Shown: positions 8,954-17,518, counted from the stretch's first letter. The stretch is DNA of 64,000 nt from Bacillota bacterium (GCA_023437365.1 JAEZGK010000099.1:186001-250000); one strand, 5' to 3'. The notes: generated by a model not told the origin, from the sequence alone. Made by a program: numbers and translations.

Positions 8954-9946
8954 TTATTTGACTGCCTTGTGCAGACGAATGTCTTCCCCGATAATACGAT
9001 GGACACTGTAGCTGCTTACAATTCTTGAGAAGACTCGTTCCCCATATACGGAATTAATATTCGGCAGGGACAGGTTGGTAGAGATGACGGTTGATTTTTG
9101 GCGAAGTAAACGCTCATTAATTATTAGATATAATTGGGAATTCGTAAATGCATTATTCAACTCCGTTCCCAAATCATCAATAATTAATAAATCACAATCA
9201 AGGATATAATCAAACTGATTGGAGGCGACATAGGAATCCTCTTCATCCCTGCTGAATTTATGCTTTTCAAGGATATCAAATAAACGGAAAGCAGTCAGAT
9301 AGATTACGGTATTACCCCGATCGAGCAGCTCCTTGGCGATACAGTTGGCCAAAAAGGTCTTGCCTACTCCGGTATTCCCGATCAGCAGCAGATTGTCATG
9401 ATGTGCCCGAAAATGCTTTATAAAGCTCTTGCAGGACGCTACAACCTTCTGCATGTTGGAAAGCGGAGACAGACCGAGTGCTTCATCGATATAATCATCA
9501 GAATAGTATTCGAAGGAAAATCTGCTGAAATTCTCATTGGCTAAGATTGTCTTAATATTAGAATCGGAATACATCAAGTCTGCAATAGCCTGCTTGAAGC
9601 AATTGCATTTTTCGCTACCGACGTAGCCGGTATCCTGACATTTGCTGCACCGGAACTGCATGTCCAGATAATCGGTAGGAAGATGATTGTCAATTAATAG
9701 CTTCTTCTTCCGTAATTGAAGGTCCAGAAGCTTGGACTTTAAGACCTTCAGACCGCTGTCATCTCCACGAAGGGCCATGCGGCCGCTTTCGGCAGACAGA
9801 GAGATGAGTTCCTCCTCTAAAAGCTGAAGCTCCGGAAGGAGGCTATAGGCATGCGCTATCCGGCGGTCCAGATCGTGTTTATTCTGAAGCCTTCTGCTGT
9901 CATATTCACGTATAATCTGATTATACTGATCATTTTTTAACGCCAT
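8954..9946 (-). CDS. DnaI/DnaC-type helicase loader ATPase
   Basis: A 330-residue AAA+ ATPase that loads the replicative helicase. The N-terminal part is helical and carries a zinc-binding cluster (CSKCQDTGY, then CNC); the AAA+ domain has Walker A GNTGVGKT and Walker B LLIIDDLGTEL, with the family's QLYLIINERLLR and ISTNLS segments after it. This is the domain order of Bacillus DnaI. The ATG follows AGGAG. The gene begins 13 bases after the end of the DnaD-domain gene, so loader and primosome-remodelling protein are made from one mRNA. Confidence 0.9.
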   Translation of the reverse strand: MALKNDQYNQIIREYDSRRLQNKHDLDRRIAHAYSLLPELQLLEEELISLSAESGRMALRGDDSGLKVLKSKLLDLQLRKKKLLIDNHLPTDYLDMQFRCSKCQDTGYVGSEKCNCFKQAIADLMYSDSNIKTILANENFSRFSFEYYSDDYIDEALGLSPLSNMQKVVASCKSFIKHFRAHHDNLLLIGNTGVGKTFLANCIAKELLDRGNTVIYLTAFRLFDILEKHKFSRDEEDSYVASNQFDYILDCDLLIIDDLGTELNNAFTNSQLYLIINERLLRQKSTVISTNLSLPNINSVYGERVFSRIVSSYSVHRIIGEDIRLHKAVK

Positions 9947-9959
9947 GGTATGTGACTCC

Positions 9960-11039
9960 TTATAAACCTTTATTCATCAGCTTGCGCTCCAGCTCTGCAT
10001 AATCCTGTGCAGTATAGGTCCTCTGGGGAAACTGGTTGAACTTATTGGGGGCGGGCTTAATCATCGTTGTGATCTTATTGACGTCCTGATTTTTGCTGGC
10101 TTTCGTAAATTCCTCGTCGAGTCTCGTAATATCCGACTTGCTCTTGGCATTCTTCTTATACCAGGTCTCGAGGATCTTATCGGTATATTTAAAGTCAGGC
10201 TTCTGGGTACGAAGAATAGTCCGGTTGCAGGCCTCGGTAATGATATCGTCTGAGAAACCGAATACCTCCACCCATTTTGTTATGTATTGACGCTCGATCT
10301 GCCCCGGAGCGCGATTCAGTCCGAACGCTTTATTGACGGCATTAAAGTGTTCATTATAGGTCGCGGTGGCTTCTTTGGCCTTTGCTTCCGTGTCGATACC
10401 CTCTTCTGCCCAGGTCAAAGCTACAGCTTCAATATAAGAAGCATTCTTTTTCCCCTTGGAGACGCAGTATTCATATAAATACATAATCAGTTCGGAGGAG
10501 AAATGCAGCTCCTCATAAAGATACAGGATCAACTGAAGATCCATGGGCTTGAGCGGACGATCCAGATATAGCTCGACGATGTTCATGGCATATTTAATCT
10601 CGTCATTGTTCGTAAAGCTGGCAATCTGCTCTGCAGAATAGCTCTGCCTGCCGGCTGGCTTCGTCTCTGTATGTATACTGACAGCGATTTCATCTAATTC
10701 ACTGTCAACATCGGTGATCGGGGTATTCTCGATTTGTGCGTTATTTAAATCTACCAGGCTGATAGCAGTGATTTCCTTCTGTGCATTTCTGGAGAGCTTC
10801 AGCAGCTTTAATTTTTCCCAGTAGGTCAAAGCCCGTATGATATCCTTTTCTGTATTATCTAATCGGTCGGCAATGGAAGAGATCGTTACCTCCGGGCAAT
10901 TCCCCGAAAAGCAACGCAGAAGATACAGATAAACCTTAACATATGCACCGTTAGCAGACGGCATATATTGATCAATAAAAGAATTAGGAATAATAGTAAC
11001 GTCAGAGATACCTTCGGCATGTAATGAAATCTTATTCAT
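9960..11039 (-). CDS. DnaD-domain primosome protein
   Basis: A 359-residue protein with an N-terminal winged-helix region (FIDQYMPSANGAYVKVYLYLL) and two C-terminal DnaD/DnaB_2-type helical segments (IVELYLDRPLKPMDLQLILYLYEEL and the ITEACNRTI region). DnaD-type proteins bind DNA and help assemble the primosome together with the DnaI-type loader, whose gene follows. A longer reading starts at 11066, but the ATG at 11039 has GGGAGG ahead of it and opens the conserved sequence. The upstream region holds a cloverleaf repeat and a group of DnaA boxes. Confidence 0.88.
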   Translation of the reverse strand: MNKISLHAEGISDVTIIPNSFIDQYMPSANGAYVKVYLYLLRCFSGNCPEVTISSIADRLDNTEKDIIRALTYWEKLKLLKLSRNAQKEITAISLVDLNNAQIENTPITDVDSELDEIAVSIHTETKPAGRQSYSAEQIASFTNNDEIKYAMNIVELYLDRPLKPMDLQLILYLYEELHFSSELIMYLYEYCVSKGKKNASYIEAVALTWAEEGIDTEAKAKEATATYNEHFNAVNKAFGLNRAPGQIERQYITKWVEVFGFSDDIITEACNRTILRTQKPDFKYTDKILETWYKKNAKSKSDITRLDEEFTKASKNQDVNKITTMIKPAPNKFNQFPQRTYTAQDYAELERKLMNKGL

Positions 11040-11233
11040 ATAGAATACTACCCTCCCTTTACCCATAAAACATGAATGTGCAGACCAGGAAATAATGTGG
11101 ACATCAAAGTGATGAAGATTAGGATGTCCAAAAGCTCTACTTTGAGATGTCTAAGAACCTATAATAAGGCACCTAAGGTTTTTCGGTAAGATTTCCAAGA
11201 CCCTGCGTTAGGATGTTAAAGTCTGTGTATAAA

Positions 11234-11363
11234 GATGTCCAAGGTCATGCTGCTTATGCAGCATTGACTTATTGCGCGTTAATGGCACGTGAAAAGCTAG
11301 CTTTTCAGCTGCCATTAATGCGTAATATGGACACATCATTACATGATGTGTCCCTTGGACATC
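11234..11363. repeat. Cloverleaf-forming intergenic element, copy 2
   Basis: An 11-base perfect outer stem (GATGTCCAAGG with CCTTGGACATC) closes three hairpins: TGCTGC/GCAGCA, a long central arm containing the palindrome GAAAAGCTAGCTTTTC, and GACACATCAT/ATGATGTGTC. Read on the minus strand it matches the element at 1051-1156 in hairpin order and in sequence. The outer stems differ between copies yet both pair fully. More GATGTCC/GGACATC motifs are scattered at 11099-11160 and a degenerate GATGCCCTTGACATTCC-type repeat at 11393-11450. No gene is seen between 11040 and 11774. Confidence 0.65.
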
Positions 11364-11581
11364 ATAAGAAATCTTCCTTTGAAATTTCAGTGAAGATGCC
11401 CTTGACATTCCGATGAATTCCTTAGTCATTCCGATAAAGATGCTTTTGATATCCCGATACAGATTCTATTGTAATCTATATCATTACATCACTCGTTGTA
11501 TCTACTCATCGTGCACATTATAGCACACAAAAATTCACTTGAAAATAGCCTATTTTCAGGGGTTTACGGGCATTGGGCAAT

Positions 11582-11774
11582 TGTGGATACTGTGGATAAT
11601 GTGGATAAAATGGAGTAAAAATTATGTAAATAAATGTAAAAAGCTTAAGAAATATAGTAGATATGCGATTAATTTTTAACAAAAATCTATCTTTGTAGAA
11701 AATATTTTTTTTAAAAAAATATCCACAGTAATTATCAAAAACTTTGTTGATAATACTGTGGACAATGTGGATAA
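11582..11774. promoter_or_regulatory. DnaA-box cluster with AT-rich core
   Basis: Three head-to-tail 9-mers lie without spacing at 11582-11608 (TGTGGATAC, TGTGGATAA, TGTGGATAA). After about 110 bases of very AT-rich sequence come three more: an inverted near-match at 11719-11727, TGTGGACAA at 11757-11765 and TGTGGATAA at 11766-11774, the last touching the murC stop codon. The consensus DnaA box is TTATCCACA. The arrangement resembles an origin or a DnaA-titrating/regulatory cluster upstream of the dnaD-dnaI operon. The right-hand group overlaps the murC terminator hairpin, so some of those matches may be due to the hairpin. Confidence 0.6.
11709..11762 (-). terminator. Rho-independent terminator of murC
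   Basis: Read on the minus strand, a 16-base stem with one bulge (arms at 11747-11762 and 11722-11738) is followed by TATTTTTTT. It lies directly downstream of the murC stop codon. Confidence 0.75.
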
Positions 11775-13178
11775 CTACAGACCTAGAAGATTTTCTCCCA
11801 CGGATACGATATCTCCGGCGCCCATAGTTATCAACAGGTCACCGTTCATACAATTTTGTAATAAAAAATTCTCGATTTCATCAAAGCTCGAAAAATAGTA
11901 TACTTCTTTACCTAAACTCTCGAGCTCCCGAGCTAAATCTTTCGAAGAGATATCTCCGGGATTCTTCTCACGTGCAGCATAAATATCAGCTAAAACGATC
12001 TTATCGGCTAGGGATAAGGATACGGCGAATTCGGAAAGATGCTGCCTCAGTCTGGTGTAAGTATGAGGCTGGAATACACACCACAGACTCTTGTGGGTAT
12101 AATTCTTGGCAGCCTGTAAGGATGCGGTAACCTCTGTCGGATGATGGGCGTAATCATCAATGATTTTAATTCCGCCAATCTCGCCCTTATACTCAAGTCG
12201 ACGCTTCGAATTCTGAAAGGTTAAGAGAGCCTGCTTAATAATTTCAATCGGGATACCGACCTCCAAAGCTACTCCAATCGCGGGCAGAGAGTTCGAGACA
12301 TTATGAAGTCCGATGACATTCAGGCTGATTCGATCAATTAATTTACCGCGGAAGTATAAATCAAAGCTTCCGTGACTGTGACTATCAAAGGATACGTGGT
12401 CGGCAGCTATATCGTAATCCCGGCTGCCGGTACGGTACGCAGGATCAATAATTCCATAGGTGAGTACTTCACAGCTTAAGTCTGAGGTAAGCTCCTCAAG
12501 GCGGTCTATATCACCGCAGATAAACAGCTGACCATCCTTTGGAAGGCGTTTTGCAAAAAGATGAAAGGAATTGCGGATATCCTCCAAATCCTTAAAGAAA
12601 TCCAGATGGTCGGCATCCACATTCAGGATGATACCGCGCTTGGGGTAAAATTCCAGGAAGGTATTCGTATATTCGCAGGCCTCGATAATAAAATGCTCTG
12701 AATTACCCATACGGATATTGCCGCCGATGGCATCAAGGATACCACCGACACTGATGGTAGGATCCAGCTGTGCATTCATAAAGATAAGAGAAAGCATCGA
12801 GGTGGTAGTTGTCTTGCCATGGGTACCGGATACAGCAACAGCATTTTCAAAGTTCAGCATCACCTGGCCAATCATTTGGGCACGGCTGAGTGTCGGTAAT
12901 CCTCTGCGCTTTACCTCCATAAATTCTTCGTTATCCTCCTTGATAGCGGCAGTATATACCACGCAGTCAATATCGGATGATATATTGGAGGGCTTCTGCC
13001 CGATAAAGATTTTCATTCCGAGCTCTTCCAGATGATCGGTAATTTTACTTTGGTGACTGTCAGATCCGCTGATAAAAAACCCGAGTGTATGTAGATATTC
13101 TGCAAATCCGCTCATACTAATTCCGCCAATACCAATAAAGTGAATCTTGCATGGCGCATCAAAATCAATTTTGTACAT
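11775..13178 (-). CDS. murC: UDP-N-acetylmuramate--L-alanine ligase
   Basis: Cytoplasmic Mur ligase that adds L-alanine to UDP-MurNAc, using ATP. The 467-residue protein has the N-terminal nucleotide-sugar motif GIGGISMSGFAEYL (about 17-30), the ATP-binding loop SGTHGKTTT (about 115-123) and the C-terminal DDYAHHPTEV (about 345). Length and all three Mur domains are normal. AGGAAG precedes the ATG. The gene stands alone rather than in a dcw cluster. Confidence 0.95.
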   Translation of the reverse strand: MYKIDFDAPCKIHFIGIGGISMSGFAEYLHTLGFFISGSDSHQSKITDHLEELGMKIFIGQKPSNISSDIDCVVYTAAIKEDNEEFMEVKRRGLPTLSRAQMIGQVMLNFENAVAVSGTHGKTTTTSMLSLIFMNAQLDPTISVGGILDAIGGNIRMGNSEHFIIEACEYTNTFLEFYPKRGIILNVDADHLDFFKDLEDIRNSFHLFAKRLPKDGQLFICGDIDRLEELTSDLSCEVLTYGIIDPAYRTGSRDYDIAADHVSFDSHSHGSFDLYFRGKLIDRISLNVIGLHNVSNSLPAIGVALEVGIPIEIIKQALLTFQNSKRRLEYKGEIGGIKIIDDYAHHPTEVTASLQAAKNYTHKSLWCVFQPHTYTRLRQHLSEFAVSLSLADKIVLADIYAAREKNPGDISSKDLARELESLGKEVYYFSSFDEIENFLLQNCMNGDLLITMGAGDIVSVGENLLGL

Positions 13179-13248
13179 AGTACACTTCCTATCCTAGATA
13201 ATTTGAGAGTTCTCATGATATGCAACAGGGAATATGTTCGAATATAGG

Positions 13249-13339
13249 AATAAAGTGTAATATACCGATAGACAAGCTAGCTTGGATGTCGGTATACCGG
13301 ATCAGGATAAAAAGTACGCAGCACTTTTTACACTTTATT
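13249..13339. other. Branched palindromic structure upstream of murC/spoVG
   Basis: A perfect 12-base outer stem (AATAAAGTGTAA with TTACACTTTATT) encloses two hairpins: TATACCGA/TCGGTATA with an inner CAAGCTAGCTTG palindrome, and AAAAAGT/ACTTTTT. It sits between two divergently transcribed genes, murC and spoVG. The sequence is not clearly related to the repeat at 1051 and 11234, though the overall shape is similar and the AAGCTAGCTT core is shared with copy 2. Confidence 0.5.
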
Positions 13340-13601
13340 ACGCGTATAATGCATCATCGTTTCATATCAAGTGTTTTCGCTTATCTGCTATTATAACCCA
13401 TTTCCTTCAAAATACAATATTAAATTAATTCCTTACCGGTATCGGTTGCCAATAGTCATTATATTCTGATTTCGGGCAGCCGGTGACAACTATAGAAGAA
13501 CTGCCAAGTAAAATATTTAGATAAATCGGATAAAAAAATGGTCAGTCAATGTTATATTTAACAAAAATGTTAAAAATTTTAAGCTTTTCTCGTAATTATT
13601 A

Positions 13602-13630
13602 TTCCCATTTAGGAATAATTGTGGTATAAT
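13602..13630 (+). promoter_or_regulatory. Probable spoVG promoter
   Basis: A perfect TATAAT at 13625-13630 lies about 140 bases upstream of spoVG; the expected -35 position (13602-13607) reads TTCCCA, a poor match. The AGGAATA just upstream resembles the -35 of a sigma-H promoter, but no matching GAAT -10 is evident. The long leader that follows is unexplained. Confidence 0.35.
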
Positions 13631-13777
13631 GGCATATGTATCCACGTATTGTTAAATTTTTAAAGATCAGAGTAGAAACAGGTGTATTATTGTAACGGGG
13701 AAAAGTGAATTAACTAGTGTTAAACTAACTTTTTCGAAAACTAACGATAAATTTGACAGAAAAGGGGGACCATGCCG

Positions 13778-14059
13778 ATGCAAATTACCGACGTTCGCGT
13801 GAGAAAGGTAAGTAAGGAAGGCAAGATGAAGGCCGTAGTATCGATTACACTTGATAATGAGTTCGTGGTTCATGATATCAAGGTTATTGAAGGCGATAAA
13901 GGTCTTTTCATTGCTATGCCAAGCAGAAAAGCCGGTGACGGAGAGTATCGTGATATTGCTCATCCGATCAATTCGGACACCAGGGATAAGATCCAGAAGA
14001 TCATCCTTGAGAAGTACGAAATAGCGGCTTTAGAATCAGACGAAGCAGAAGAGGAATAA
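13778..14059 (+). CDS. spoVG: Septation regulator SpoVG
   Basis: A 93-residue SpoVG, a small nucleic-acid-binding regulator that acts in asymmetric septation at sporulation and controls exoproteins and other genes in Firmicutes. It begins with the canonical MQITDVRVRKV, has the FIAMPSRK segment in the middle, and ends in an acidic tail. An in-frame ATG two codons earlier (13772) is possible, but GGGGGACC is better spaced for 13778 and that start matches the family. It is monocistronic, with its own terminator directly after it. Confidence 0.92.
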   Translation: MQITDVRVRKVSKEGKMKAVVSITLDNEFVVHDIKVIEGDKGLFIAMPSRKAGDGEYRDIAHPINSDTRDKIQKIILEKYEIAALESDEAEEE

Positions 14060-14080
14060 TTATTGATCGGTAATAAAATC

Positions 14081-14109
14081 AAAAAAGCAGCCAAGAGGCT
14101 GCTTTTTTT
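14081..14109 (+). terminator. Rho-independent terminator of spoVG
   Basis: AAAAAAGCAGCC, a four-base AAGA loop and GGCTGCTTTTTTT form a strong hairpin with flanking A and T runs. It can also end transcription of the convergent CPBP protease gene on the minus strand. Confidence 0.9.
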
Positions 14110-14118
14110 GCGGATACG

Positions 14119-14901
14119 CTATTGGTGCTGTGCTTTTCTCCGGAATTTTCGGTATAATATGAGGGTGATAAGGAAGATGCATATTACTGTGATAAAACCG
14201 GTTTCGCCTGCAAAGTATGCACTGTTATCGGCCTCTGTCAATGGTGCGCAGATAGTCTGGTCAATGATATTATGACTTGCGTGAAGTAGAATAGCTGGCC
14301 AAATACTGTTGGAATTAAGTCTCAGATAAGCCATGACGGCAGTAATTAGTACTACTTCTATGGTGAACATAGGAAGCTGATACCAGGTGGGGGTACCGCT
14401 TTGATAAAGTCCGGCAATCATAATCGGATAATGCCACATGGCCCAGATCAAACCACAGACTAGGATAGCAGGCTTTCGTCCTATCAGAATATCCATCTTA
14501 GGGAGTAAGAACCCCCTCCAGCCAATCTCTTCGCCCATGGCAAGGATCGTTCCGGACAGAATCATGAGGATCGTGTATACGATAGAAGTGAGCATGGTCT
14601 TGCCTGTAAAGGAAGCAGGATTAATAGCCCAGTAGATACCATAGGATACCATCAGGTAGACAGCCGGTAGAAATATTCCGAGCAATATGTACTTGATGCT
14701 GCAGCGTTGAAAGCCAAACAGGCGCTCCTTTCTATAAAAGATCTTTTTGATTAGAATTGCTACAAGACCCGGACACCACATCAATAGCGCTACGATACTG
14801 GAAGCCTCTTCTCCTCCGGTTATATAGATGTAATAGCAAATACAGCTTAGGAGAAAGGTTACAATTAAAAAAATTATTACAGATTTTTTATCCCTCGACA
14901 T
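14119..14901 (-). CDS. CPBP-family intramembrane metalloprotease (CAAX/Abi type)
   Basis: A 260-residue polytopic membrane protein with six to eight hydrophobic segments and the CPBP motifs: EEIGWRGFLLPKM (motif 1, EExxxR), WAMWHYP (motif 2) and HASHN (motif 3). Such glutamic-type/metal-dependent membrane proteases process prenylated proteins in eukaryotes; in bacteria many are linked to peptide modification or bacteriocin immunity. No bacteriocin gene is seen nearby. The start is supported by GAGGTGTGAA. It is convergent with spoVG. Confidence 0.88.
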   Translation of the reverse strand: MSRDKKSVIIFLIVTFLLSCICYYIYITGGEEASSIVALLMWCPGLVAILIKKIFYRKERLFGFQRCSIKYILLGIFLPAVYLMVSYGIYWAINPASFTGKTMLTSIVYTILMILSGTILAMGEEIGWRGFLLPKMDILIGRKPAILVCGLIWAMWHYPIMIAGLYQSGTPTWYQLPMFTIEVVLITAVMAYLRLNSNSIWPAILLHASHNIIDQTICAPLTEADNSAYFAGETGFITVICIFLITLILYRKFRRKAQHQ

Positions 14902-15024
14902 TTCACACCTCTACTTTGTAATATACTGTGAATTATATAACATAATATGCCATGAAGCAATCTTCATTTATCTTTAAAATGTATACACATAATGACATTA
15001 GAGGCATAAAATCTAATAGGGGTG

Positions 15025-15240
15025 ATGATATTGCTTGACTGTGAACTGATAACGCTTATCTCTGCCATTGCATGTGCCATTATAAAATGTAATGATGAAG
15101 ATACCATATCAATCTTGGGTGCGAGTTTTACGCAGCTAGGAGATACCCTGGCTACCTACCTTGTACAGAAGGGAATTGCGGAAAAGCGTGCTAACGAAGT
15201 GGATACTCAGCAGCAGCTTCAAATGTTCCTTCCTTCTTGA
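15025..15240 (+). CDS. Small DUF6774-like protein
   Basis: About 71 residues, starting LDCELITLISAIACAII and continuing with an ILGASFTQLGDTLATYLVQ segment. This resembles a small conserved family of Lachnospiraceae that I recall as DUF6774; no function is known. It has a Cys-Glu-Leu motif near the start and is otherwise helical. GGGG lies just ahead of alternative starts (GTG 15022, ATG 15025, TTG 15031). Its last 50 bases overlap the 3' end of the convergent hydrolase gene. Confidence 0.65.
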   Translation: MILLDCELITLISAIACAIIKCNDEDTISILGASFTQLGDTLATYLVQKGIAEKRANEVDTQQQLQMFLPS

Positions 15241-16510
15241 GATAACTTTGAAAGAATTGAAGGATTAGTGTGTTCATTGTCTCTGTACAGTAGCTCTGAT
15301 CTATTTCTGCTTTTTTCAGTCCGTTCATATTTAAAATAAGATTGTTTAATAACGGTGATATTAAGGGTAAGTCGGTATAGCTCATATGATCCGTACCTTT
15401 GATATGAACTTCATATGCCGAGGTTGCCTTATTCAGGAAAGGGAAGCCCCCTATGTCACTGATGCCACGATAGAGCAGGTCAGACCAAAAGCAGAGGATC
15501 GGTTTCGAATAGAGTTCCTGCGAGTAGGCCTCCTTACCGCCCTCAAATACTAATTCCCCCAAGAAATCTCCGTCCAGATTCACCACAGCATCGATGTTAG
15601 CCCGTTCCTTGGCTACCTCCGCAGCAGCAGCTCCGCCCAGGGAGTGTCCCATCAGCCCGATATGCTCCGTATCAATCATGGTGTAAAAAGCTTCCGTCTT
15701 GGCTGCTGCAGTCCTTTGCTCGATCTGGTCCAAAACAAAATTGATATCTTCTACACGAAGGGACAACATTTCCTGAATGGTTTTCATTTTGTCCTCAATC
15801 GGATAATGGTCATCATTAATCAGGGACATATCATTTACAAACTCCGAAGCTGCGGTGATGATACTACCGTTAGGAGCCTTGGTATACATCGCATGGTAGG
15901 GATGATCGATAGAGCATACGACATATCCATGAGATGCCAGTTCCTGATAGGTAGAAGTGTTGCTGCTCTTAATTCCGTAAGCACCATGGGAAAATACGAT
16001 GAGCGGACAGTGTCCCTTTGTGTTATCATAGTCGGCAGGATACCAGAACTCTACACCGACAAAACGATGATCTCCCTCGACTGGTGTAAAACGCTCCTCT
16101 CTGGAAGGGTCCGTCCAGATATCATTGGCGGTTGCCACTTTGTATTCCCCGGTAACCTTTGGGAATGTAATCTGTGGGAAGATAAATGCGGGTATCAGTG
16201 CTAAAGTAACCAATAATAATATCCCGATTGATTTTCCGACAGTTCTCCCCCGGTGAAATTCTTTTTTTGCTTTGCTTCCACCAAGTAAAGAAATGATTGC
16301 TATAACAGCCCATAGTACCAGCAGAAGTCCAAGGGCATACCAACGGGCGCCCCATTCCAGCACGGATGCCATGGATAAAACGGCAAATAAACCGAGTGAC
16401 AGAAGTCTGATGATATTCCTCGTTTTCTTTTGTGCTGAGTTCGTCTTAAAGCAGAAAACGAGTAAGGAAATCTCTACAAGTATGGTAAATAATAATATAA
16501 TAGAAGCCAT
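15191..16510 (-). CDS. Membrane-anchored alpha/beta hydrolase (PAF-acetylhydrolase-like)
   Basis: A 439-residue protein with about four N-terminal membrane segments and a large extracytoplasmic alpha/beta-hydrolase domain. The catalytic elements are visible: oxyanion-loop IVFSHGAYG, nucleophile elbow GHSLGG, acid in NLDGDF and a histidine in GTDHMSY. The pattern is that of bacterial platelet-activating-factor-acetylhydrolase-like lipases. The ATG at 16510 was chosen because GAGAGG lies nine bases upstream; longer in-frame readings lack this. The 3' end overlaps the convergent small DUF6774-like gene by 50 bases. Confidence 0.8.
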   Translation of the reverse strand: MASIILLFTILVEISLLVFCFKTNSAQKKTRNIIRLLSLGLFAVLSMASVLEWGARWYALGLLLVLWAVIAIISLLGGSKAKKEFHRGRTVGKSIGILLLVTLALIPAFIFPQITFPKVTGEYKVATANDIWTDPSREERFTPVEGDHRFVGVEFWYPADYDNTKGHCPLIVFSHGAYGIKSSNTSTYQELASHGYVVCSIDHPYHAMYTKAPNGSIITAASEFVNDMSLINDDHYPIEDKMKTIQEMLSLRVEDINFVLDQIEQRTAAAKTEAFYTMIDTEHIGLMGHSLGGAAAAEVAKERANIDAVVNLDGDFLGELVFEGGKEAYSQELYSKPILCFWSDLLYRGISDIGGFPFLNKATSAYEVHIKGTDHMSYTDLPLISPLLNNLILNMNGLKKAEIDQSYCTETMNTLILQFFQSYLKKEGTFEAAAEYPLR

Positions 16511-16609
16511 GTTTTTCATCCTCTCTTTTTGATAGGCATAACATAGCACTTTGAATTTGCCCTGTAAATACCGCCAGAAGCAAGCTGCATCCACAGGTAA
16601 GCAAGTTAC

Positions 16610-16650
16610 AACGGGAGCAGGGTAAAATACAAACCCTGCTCCCGTTTATT
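16610..16650. terminator. Strong hairpin terminator
   Basis: AACGGGAGCAGGGT and ACCCTGCTCCCGTT form a perfect 14-base stem, followed on the plus strand by TATTT. It lies downstream of the DUF3021 gene (minus strand), where the trailing sequence is not T-rich, so its efficiency in that direction is uncertain. Confidence 0.65.
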
Positions 16651-16658
16651 TACCATCT

Positions 16659-17072
16659 TTATTTATCATCTAATTCTTTGAGCTTCTGATTAATTTTATT
16701 TACTGTACTCTTATCACCACCCCAGCAGATTAATCTGACCAGGAGGTAGATCACAGCGATTTCCATCGAGAAAATAAGAAGCTGTGCTGCTGTTGTGACT
16801 ATTCCCATAACACAGCCAAATAGCAGAATTACCAGCTCGATCAGCAGGAAGTGAAGTACCAGCCGGACTCGGAATGCCTTTAGGGAAAGCTTGTCTGTAT
16901 CATATAATATAAGGCTTGGCAGGTCGCCTAATAATGCGGCTACCGCTACCAACAGAATGGATTTTCTGCTAAATTCATAATCCGGTATCAGCAGGAGAGT
17001 TAAGAGCATGATAATACCGAAGATCACGAAATAATTGATAATAAAGTTTCTGATAGGTTTACTGTTTTCCAT
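16659..17072 (-). CDS. DUF3021 membrane protein of a LytTR regulatory pair
   Basis: A 137-residue integral membrane protein with four hydrophobic segments, of the DUF3021 type commonly encoded next to a LytTR regulator. In streptococcal LytTR regulatory systems such as HdrRM and BrsRM, the membrane partner holds the regulator inactive. Here the gene starts eight bases after the LytTR gene with GGAGGG ahead of the ATG. It is therefore probably the antagonist of that regulator; this is inference from family and context. Confidence 0.78.
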   Translation of the reverse strand: MENSKPIRNFIINYFVIFGIIMLLTLLLIPDYEFSRKSILLVAVAALLGDLPSLILYDTDKLSLKAFRVRLVLHFLLIELVILLFGCVMGIVTTAAQLLIFSMEIAVIYLLVRLICWGGDKSTVNKINQKLKELDDK

Positions 17073-17080
17073 AATCCCTC

Positions 17081-17518
17081 CTATAAACCAAGCAATGTTT
17101 TTAATACGGGTACATATTGCCTGGAAACCACGATATTCTCTCCGTTGGTCAGTTTGGCCTCGAATCTTCCGCCTATGTAAGGGGTAACGTAAGCTATCTT
17201 ATGAAGATTTAATACGACGGATTTTGATGCCCGAAAGAACCCCTTTCCTTTGCAGATACTCTCCAGCTCGTATAGCTTCTGCCTCGATTCATACACATTA
17301 TGCTTGCAGTAAATAAATACTTTGTTATCTACTGCTTCGAAATAATAGATATCCATGGACTGCAGCCGATGGATCTTTTCACCCGCATACCCTACAAAAC
17401 AAGCTTCCTTTGTCTTGAGCTGGCTGACTAAGGATAGTATCTCATCATTGGTCTCCCAGCAGCGGATGACAATCTCCTCATCTCTATCTCTCTCAATCTC
17501 TTCAATGATTACTTTCAT
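17081..17518 (-). CDS. LytTR-domain transcriptional regulator
   Basis: A 145-residue protein with a short N-terminal region and a C-terminal LytTR DNA-binding domain: IYYFEAVDNKVFIYC, the FFRASKSVVLNLHKI segment and VVSRQYVPVLKTLL at the end. There is no receiver domain, as expected for the stand-alone LytTR proteins paired with DUF3021 membrane proteins. Such pairs usually autoregulate; two weak ACC direct repeats 17 bases apart lie upstream (17561 and 17578), but they do not match the ACCRTTYR consensus well. Confidence 0.85.
   Translation of the reverse strand: MKVIIEEIERDRDEEIVIRCWETNDEILSLVSQLKTKEACFVGYAGEKIHRLQSMDIYYFEAVDNKVFIYCKHNVYESRQKLYELESICKGKGFFRASKSVVLNLHKIAYVTPYIGGRFEAKLTNGENIVVSRQYVPVLKTLLGL

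Noticed and set aside
11582..11774. Calling this the chromosomal oriC
   Set aside because: No dnaA, dnaN or rpmH nearby; part of the boxes coincide with the murC terminator stem, so only a DnaA-box cluster is claimed.
15644..16204. 186-codon plus-strand frame
   Set aside because: Antisense to the alpha/beta hydrolase, whose catalytic motifs are intact.
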